Source: Anaerolineaceae bacterium
Lineage (GTDB): Bacteria; Chloroflexota; Anaerolineae; Aggregatilineales; Phototrophicaceae
Length of the DNA: 64,000 nucleotides
Direction of reading: 5' to 3'
Assembly: GCA_002699585.1 (NCBI GenBank)
Contig: PABP01000014.1
Coordinates: 806,001-870,000, forward strand
Shown: positions 59,319 through 64,000 of the stretch, piece by piece
Layout of the letters: every line of letters starts with the position of its first letter
Position numbering within the stretch: the first letter of the stretch is position 1
Position numbers and translations under genes: made by a program
Notes under the pieces: generated by a model
What the model saw: the letters and a program-made list of their open reading frames with translations, nothing else
Told to the model about the DNA's origin: nothing
Databases searched by the model: none

Positions 59319-62300
59319 TTAGGTATTCATACTGAGATTGTCACGCACATCTGTTAGTAAATTGTCCAGCGCTTCCTGGCTGATGGTAGCTTTGTACAGG
59401 ATGCATAGGTCCTCGAGTTTTGCTTTCTGATCGGAATCCAGGTCCGTTTCGCTGGTCACGATAATGATCGGGATCGTCTGTGTCTCCGGGTTGGCGCGCA
59501 GTTCTTCCAGCACGGTGAAGCCATCCATTTCCGGCATCATCAAGTCCAGGATAATCAAGTCGGGTTGGCGGCGCGCGACCATCGAGATGCCTTCCCGGCC
59601 ATTATCTGCGCTGAATACGCGATAATTGCCATGTGCCGTCAGCAACTGCATCAACAGGCGGATGCTGTCGGGTTGGTCATCGATGATGAGGATACGCTCG
59701 CGTTGGCTTTCCAACTCGGCTTGTTTGACAGCTTCCAGCAGTTCATCGGGCATAAAAGGACGCTGTAGGATAGTATGCGCGCCCAGGCGATAAGCCCGTT
59801 CCGTCTCATCGGATAGGCTGGCGATCACTACCGGGATGTCAAAGGTATCGTCGCGCTCTTTCAACTGCTCCAGGATGTTCCAACCCTTACCATTGGCGAA
59901 GTTGACGTCCATCACAATTACCGTCGGGCGCAGATTGCTAGCCATCGCCTGGGCATAGGCGGCATGGTCGGCTGTGTAGACCTCGACCCCATCGCGTTGC
60001 AGCACTTTACGATACTGATCGACCATATTTTTGTCATCTTCGATCAGCAAAACATCGCGCTTTTGCGGTAGGGCGGGCATGTTATTTGGCGGTGTCAGCG
60101 CACTGCTTTTGCTAGCCTGCGTTTCTTTGCTGCCGTTGGCGCTTCCATTGTGGCCATTTGGGGCCGCTTCTTTAGGTTGTTGAGGCGCAGTCGGCTTTGC
60201 AGGCAGCTTGGTATCCATGACGGATTGTTTTTGTGTTTGTTCGCCTGGGCTGTCTTCCTCGTTTGCCTCATCCTCGTCAACGGGCTGCGTTGGAATCGTA
60301 ACGGTGAAGGTGGACCCGACATTGACCTCGGATGCAACAGTGAGTTCACCACCCTGTAGCTCTGCTAGCGATTTAGAGAGCGGTAGGCCCAGGCCCGTAC
60401 CGCCGACTGTCCGCGTCAAGGAGTTGTCAACCTGGCGGAATTGCTCGAACAAAATCGGGATGTCGGACTCGGCGATGCCAATGCCCGTATCAACCACATC
60501 AATGCGCACCAGGCTTTCGCCATTTTGTTCGATGGCATACGCGCGGATGGTGATGGAACCATCGTTTGTGAACTTAACGGCGTTGTTAGTCAGGTTGATG
60601 AGAATCTGGCGCGAGCGGAATTCGTCACCGAACGCCGGTGGCAAGTTCGGCGCAACTTCAACGCGCAAATCGACAGTTGGCTTCTCTTTCAGCAGGCCAA
60701 TCGTCATCGATTTGACGCTTTCCAGCATCGGCTTGATCTCGAAGTAATCCAGCTTCAGCGACATCTTATTGGCTTCGATCTTGGCCTGATCGAGGATATC
60801 GTTAATCAGGTTGAGCAGGTGGTTGCCGCTGTTATAGATCGTGGTCAGGTCTTGCTCCTGCATTTCCGTCAGCGGCCCGTCGATGCCTTTCAGCATCACA
60901 CGGCTAAAGCCAATAATGGAGTTCAGCGGCGTGCGCAATTCATGGCTCATCGCTGCCAGGAACTGGCTCTTCAGGCGGTCGAGTTCACGCAATTGCTCAT
61001 TGGATAGCTGGAGCTTCTCTACCAGCAGCGTATTCTGAATAACGGCTGCCAGCGAGCCGACCAGCGTAATCGTCAATTGCACAACCGCATCGTTAAAGGC
61101 TTTTGAACGCCGTGCCTCTAGTACCAGCACACCGACTAACTCCGAACCCGACACAATCGGGACCAGCAGCGCGCTGTTTGATTCTGGGTGGATGGGGACA
61201 TACTCAGAGTGCATTGCAATCCGGTTGATCACCATCGGCCTGCGCGTACCCGTCACCTGGACGATAGCGCGGGTGGTGTCATCCAGATTGATTTCTTCCA
61301 GTTCACTCAGGTCGTCACCATAGTTGACGCCTGCTGACGCCTTCAGGGTCATCAAGGCATTGCCTTCATAATCCTTGTATAACTGCGGCAGATAGATCAT
61401 GACCGTATCGACGTTCATCGTTTGCTGGACGCGCTCGCTGATCGCGTTTAGGGCGTCGTCCAGACTATCCGCAGATGCCGCCGTTGTCGTCATATCCAGC
61501 AGGAAGCTCATATCGCTGGCACGATGTTGGGCATCTTCATACAGATGAGCGTTGTCGATAGCAATGGCAATCTGGGAGGCCAGCGACGTCAAGACCTGGA
61601 TGTCATCTTCAATGAATGCGTTTGGCTCGTTCGACTGTACATCGAGCGCACCTAGCACCTTGCCTTTGGTCATTAGCGGCAGGGCCATTTCGGATCGTGT
61701 CAGTGGCAGGACTGGATTCGCGCGGTGTACGACGCTCGCATCTGTGGTATCCAGCGCAATGGTCGGCTCCGTGCTGGCTGTCACACGCCCAATCACGCTG
61801 TCGGAGCCTTTCTTGAGTTTATGGCCTTTGGCTAGTAGGGCTTCACCAGCCTGGCCGGTGCTGGCCTTGAGCAAGGCCCATTCGTCAGCTTCATCCATCA
61901 GGAAGATCTGAACGTGATCGTAGCTAAACTGTTTCTGAATCAGATCGACGACCTGCGGCAGCAACACGTTAAGGTCCAGCAGTTGGCTGGCGCGCTGGCT
62001 GATCTCCGCCGATGTCTGTAACTGGCGTGCACGCCGTTCGATTTGCTCAACTAGCCGGGATGCTTCCAAGGAGAGCGAGGTTTGTTCTGCAAACGACTGG
62101 AAAATACGCACATGCTGATCGTTGTAGTTAAATGGCTCGCGCGATCCAATCCACATCGCGCCCAGGCCGTGGCCACCCACACGCAGCGGCATGATGACCA
62201 CCGAGCGCGCATCCAGGCTTTCAATACTGGCCTGTTCCATTATGTCCAGGTCTAGGTTTTCGTCATAGATGTCAGCGATGGTGATAACCTGATCCGTCGC

Positions 62301-64000
62301 CAGAAGCGACCATGCCGGGAACTGGTCCGGTGTCAGCGTGACACCCGTTAGTTCGACATCGCCATCTGGCGACCAACTCGCCGCGATTTCTAATAAGCTG
62401 CCTTCCTCATCCCACTCGGAGCGCTCCAACACGGCGATGAACACCAGGTTTACATGTGGTTCGATCAGGTAATTGACGATGACATCCACAATCTCCTGGA
62501 CGTTATCGACCTCGATCAAGGCTCGGCTGGCCTGGTAGAGCGTACTGGTTTCGTTCAGCGTGCTCTGGATTTGTTGCAGCAGCATCTGATTATCCAATAC
62601 CACCGAGGCACTGGCTACGATGGTATTCATCAAGCGCCTGAAATCATTGCCGAAGGCGCGTGGCTCAGTATAGCCAATGATGAAACGCCCACTGGGCACG
62701 TCCTGCACCCGCAGATCCAATGCGACACAGGCGGCGATATTCTTGGTATTCAACAATTCATGGCCGATGGCGCCCAGTTCATCAAGTGCAATATCCTCAA
62801 TATAGAGGCCATCACGCGTATCCAGTGGCAGCGTAACCAGATGCTCCATATTCAGGCCATTTTCAATGCTTTCCTCAAACCCTTCAGAGGCCATTTGTAG
62901 GGTCTGCTCATCGGTATTATCTCTCAGGTAAATCGCATACATATCCGCATCCAGGCTGCGTAGTGTGTCCACGATGGCATCTGTCAGCGAGAAGGCATCC
63001 GTCGCCTGGTTAATATTGGTGGATGCATTGTAAAGTTGTGCCGTCTGATTCAGGGCGTTTTGTGTGCTGACCACCAACATGCGATTTTCCAGTGACGTAC
63101 TGGTGATGTCACTCATGGAGAGCAGCGCGCGTTCTTGTTCTGGTGTCAGGCTGTGGGATTTCTGGTTTGTGAGGACCAACCATCCCAACGGCATTTCGCG
63201 GCTGGTCGAGCGCATCGGCACGGCCAGCAAGCTGCCAATTTGCATCTCAGATAGCATCCATTCCATCTCTGGCGACAGATCTTCAAGGTCATCAGTATCG
63301 TTGATGCGCACCATATCATGCGGAGAGAACAGGCTCGCCAGTCGTTCAGGGTCAGGCACAGTCTGGATCATATCGCGGACGGATTCCAGTCGATTCTCGT
63401 TTTCGTTGTAAAGAATGACGTGGATGTCATCCGACTGTTGCAGCGACATATGGACCAGGATCGTATCCAGCAGTTCTTCGATGTTCCCCGCTTCGATCAT
63501 GGCTCGCTGCGCTTCATACATCGTGACAGTTTCGCGCAGGGTTTCCTGTAGCGTATTTTCCAGGTTACGGATATTGCTGATGTCCTGTAGTGCAATCACG
63601 ATGCCGCGCAAGTTGCCATCCGCGTTGGTGATAGGGGCAGCATTCATCAGCATATCAATGCGATAGTCATCGGTGATGATGGCGATGTCGTCGGTGGTCG
63701 TAGGTTCCTTTGTTTCCCTGGCGATATACAACGCCAACTCGTCAATCGGGTAGGGCATATTGGTGCCGCTGCGATACAGGTTGTAGACTGCCGGGTCAAA
63801 GGGCTTGTCCATCTCAACGGGACGTCGTAGCAGGTCTTCCGCCTGTCTATTGTGCTGCATCGGGATAAAGGTCTGCGGATCAACCACGATGACGCCTGTT
63901 GGCATTCTCGCCAGGATAGCGTCCAGGTTGCGGCGTTCATCTTCCGTCGCACTCAGCAGGGATTGGCGATCCAATGCCGACGAAAGCAGTGTCGCTGTTG
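59319..64000 (-). CDS. giant PAS/multi-GAF hybrid histidine kinase, N-terminally truncated by window edge
   Basis: The frame is open through base 64000, so the start is outside the window; about 1560 residues are visible and the first TTG at 63974 is not credible as a start. Counting from there: a PAS-like domain (about 12-140), five GAF-like domains (about 150-980), HisKA with the phospho-acceptor His in AAMSHELRTPLNS, HATPase with LTNNAVKFTNDG, DTGIGIAES and GGTGLGLPLS, a Pro/Lys/Ser linker, and two receivers. In the first receiver the Asp is in VIVMDVNF while the usual Lys is Arg (LQRPF); in the second the site is complete (LIILDLMMPEMDG, Lys in LYKATI). No membrane helix is visible. It sits 200 bases upstream of the receiver-fused threonine synthase and could be its kinase. 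Confidence 0.92.
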   Translation of the reverse strand, partial: TATLLSSALDRQSLLSATEDERRNLDAILARMPTGVIVVDPQTFIPMQHNRQAEDLLRRPVEMDKPFDPAVYNLYRSGTNMPYPIDELALYIARETKEPTTTDDIAIITDDYRIDMLMNAAPITNADGNLRGIVIALQDISNIRNLENTLQETLRETVTMYEAQRAMIEAGNIEELLDTILVHMSLQQSDDIHVILYNENENRLESVRDMIQTVPDPERLASLFSPHDMVRINDTDDLEDLSPEMEWMLSEMQIGSLLAVPMRSTSREMPLGWLVLTNQKSHSLTPEQERALLSMSDITSTSLENRMLVVSTQNALNQTAQLYNASTNINQATDAFSLTDAIVDTLRSLDADMYAIYLRDNTDEQTLQMASEGFEESIENGLNMEHLVTLPLDTRDGLYIEDIALDELGAIGHELLNTKNIAACVALDLRVQDVPSGRFIIGYTEPRAFGNDFRRLMNTIVASASVVLDNQMLLQQIQSTLNETSTLYQASRALIEVDNVQEIVDVIVNYLIEPHVNLVFIAVLERSEWDEEGSLLEIAASWSPDGDVELTGVTLTPDQFPAWSLLATDQVITIADIYDENLDLDIMEQASIESLDARSVVIMPLRVGGHGLGAMWIGSREPFNYNDQHVRIFQSFAEQTSLSLEASRLVEQIERRARQLQTSAEISQRASQLLDLNVLLPQVVDLIQKQFSYDHVQIFLMDEADEWALLKASTGQAGEALLAKGHKLKKGSDSVIGRVTASTEPTIALDTTDASVVHRANPVLPLTRSEMALPLMTKGKVLGALDVQSNEPNAFIEDDIQVLTSLASQIAIAIDNAHLYEDAQHRASDMSFLLDMTTTAASADSLDDALNAISERVQQTMNVDTVMIYLPQLYKDYEGNALMTLKASAGVNYGDDLSELEEINLDDTTRAIVQVTGTRRPMVINRIAMHSEYVPIHPESNSALLVPIVSGSELVGVLVLEARRSKAFNDAVVQLTITLVGSLAAVIQNTLLVEKLQLSNEQLRELDRLKSQFLAAMSHELRTPLNSIIGFSRVMLKGIDGPLTEMQEQDLTTIYNSGNHLLNLINDILDQAKIEANKMSLKLDYFEIKPMLESVKSMTIGLLKEKPTVDLRVEVAPNLPPAFGDEFRSRQILINLTNNAVKFTNDGSITIRAYAIEQNGESLVRIDVVDTGIGIAESDIPILFEQFRQVDNSLTRTVGGTGLGLPLSKSLAELQGGELTVASEVNVGSTFTVTIPTQPVDEDEANEEDSPGEQTQKQSVMDTKLPAKPTAPQQPKEAAPNGHNGSANGSKETQASKSSALTPPNNMPALPQKRDVLLIEDDKNMVDQYRKVLQRDGVEVYTADHAAYAQAMASNLRPTVIVMDVNFANGKGWNILEQLKERDDTFDIPVVIASLSDETERAYRLGAHTILQRPFMPDELLEAVKQAELESQRERILIIDDQPDSIRLLMQLLTAHGNYRVFSADNGREGISMVARRQPDLIILDLMMPEMDGFTVLEELRANPETQTIPIIIVTSETDLDSDQKAKLEDLCILYKATISQEALDNLLTDVRDNLSMNT

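Noticed and set aside
63972-63974. TTG start of the large kinase at 63974
   Set aside because: The frame stays open up to base 64000 without a stop, and upstream residues (TATLLSSA) continue as protein-like sequence, so the gene simply runs out of the window.
1-64000. tRNA, rRNA and CRISPR arrays
   Set aside because: I scanned for T-loop motifs, conserved rRNA blocks and regularly spaced direct repeats and found none. A covariance search would be the decisive check.

Overview
The window is gene-dense bacterial chromosome of moderate GC, with no rRNA, tRNA or CRISPR array that I could find. The best guess for the source is a Chloroflexota (Anaerolineae-like) bacterium. This rests on overall flavour: a very large multi-GAF hybrid kinase, paired ClpC ATPases, M42 and M20 peptidases, secreted AQDTP-type proteins, a SpoIIAA-like protein and short palindromic dispersed repeats. 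It is an inference, not a marker-gene assignment.

Layout. 1-5.1 kb: truncated UbiA-type prenyltransferase, LysR regulator, and a 984-residue class A PBP-like protein whose transpeptidase motifs are all destroyed. 5.3-9.5 kb: orphan OmpR-type regulator with a clear promoter, a SpoIIAA-like/membrane protein pair, HtrA-type lipoprotein protease and a CbpA-type DnaJ. 9.7-17.2 kb: GNAT, M42 peptidase, FG-GAP-like and SPFH proteins, and two secreted proteins. 17.2-20.9 kb: AT-rich orphan gene, a previously unremarked minus-strand small transcription unit, then a DNA-metabolism run (nuclease-fold protein, YcaQ/AlkX-type glycosylase, DEDDh exonuclease). 21-25.2 kb: nitroreductase, SDR, a 13-repeat LRR protein translationally coupled to it, and an unknown protein. 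25.4-32.9 kb: ClpC, a four-S1-domain protein, ClpC. 33-36 kb: DHFR-like protein, two overlapping HIT genes, membrane-anchored HhH protein. 36.1-39.9 kb: probable copper/Fe-S membrane cluster. 40-54.5 kb: acetyltransferases, MFS carriers, GT-C-like membrane protein, threonine synthase with an APH-type kinase, M20 amidohydrolase, exonuclease III, DoxX, beta-helix protein. 54.7-64 kb: EamA carrier, hybrid kinase with a pseudo-receiver, threonine synthase fused to a receiver domain, and a giant PAS/GAF kinase running off the window.

Most interesting points. (1) The protein at 57442-59118 joins a complete-looking PLP threonine synthase to a complete-looking phospho-acceptor receiver domain and sits between two histidine kinases, suggesting phosphorelay control of an amino-acid biosynthetic enzyme. 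(2) The PBP-like protein is a predicted transpeptidase pseudoenzyme. (3) The copper lipoprotein at 37242 carries a PCuAC domain with an exact metal motif but with its first strand displaced to the C terminus, as in a circular permutation. (4) A consensus promoter, perfect Shine-Dalgarno, 9-codon ORF and hairpin terminator form a compact minus-strand unit at 17.7-17.9 kb. (5) Palindromic dispersed repeats occur as intergenic terminators and once in frame inside a membrane protein gene, and a TolB-like gene is bracketed by 31-bp inverted repeats.
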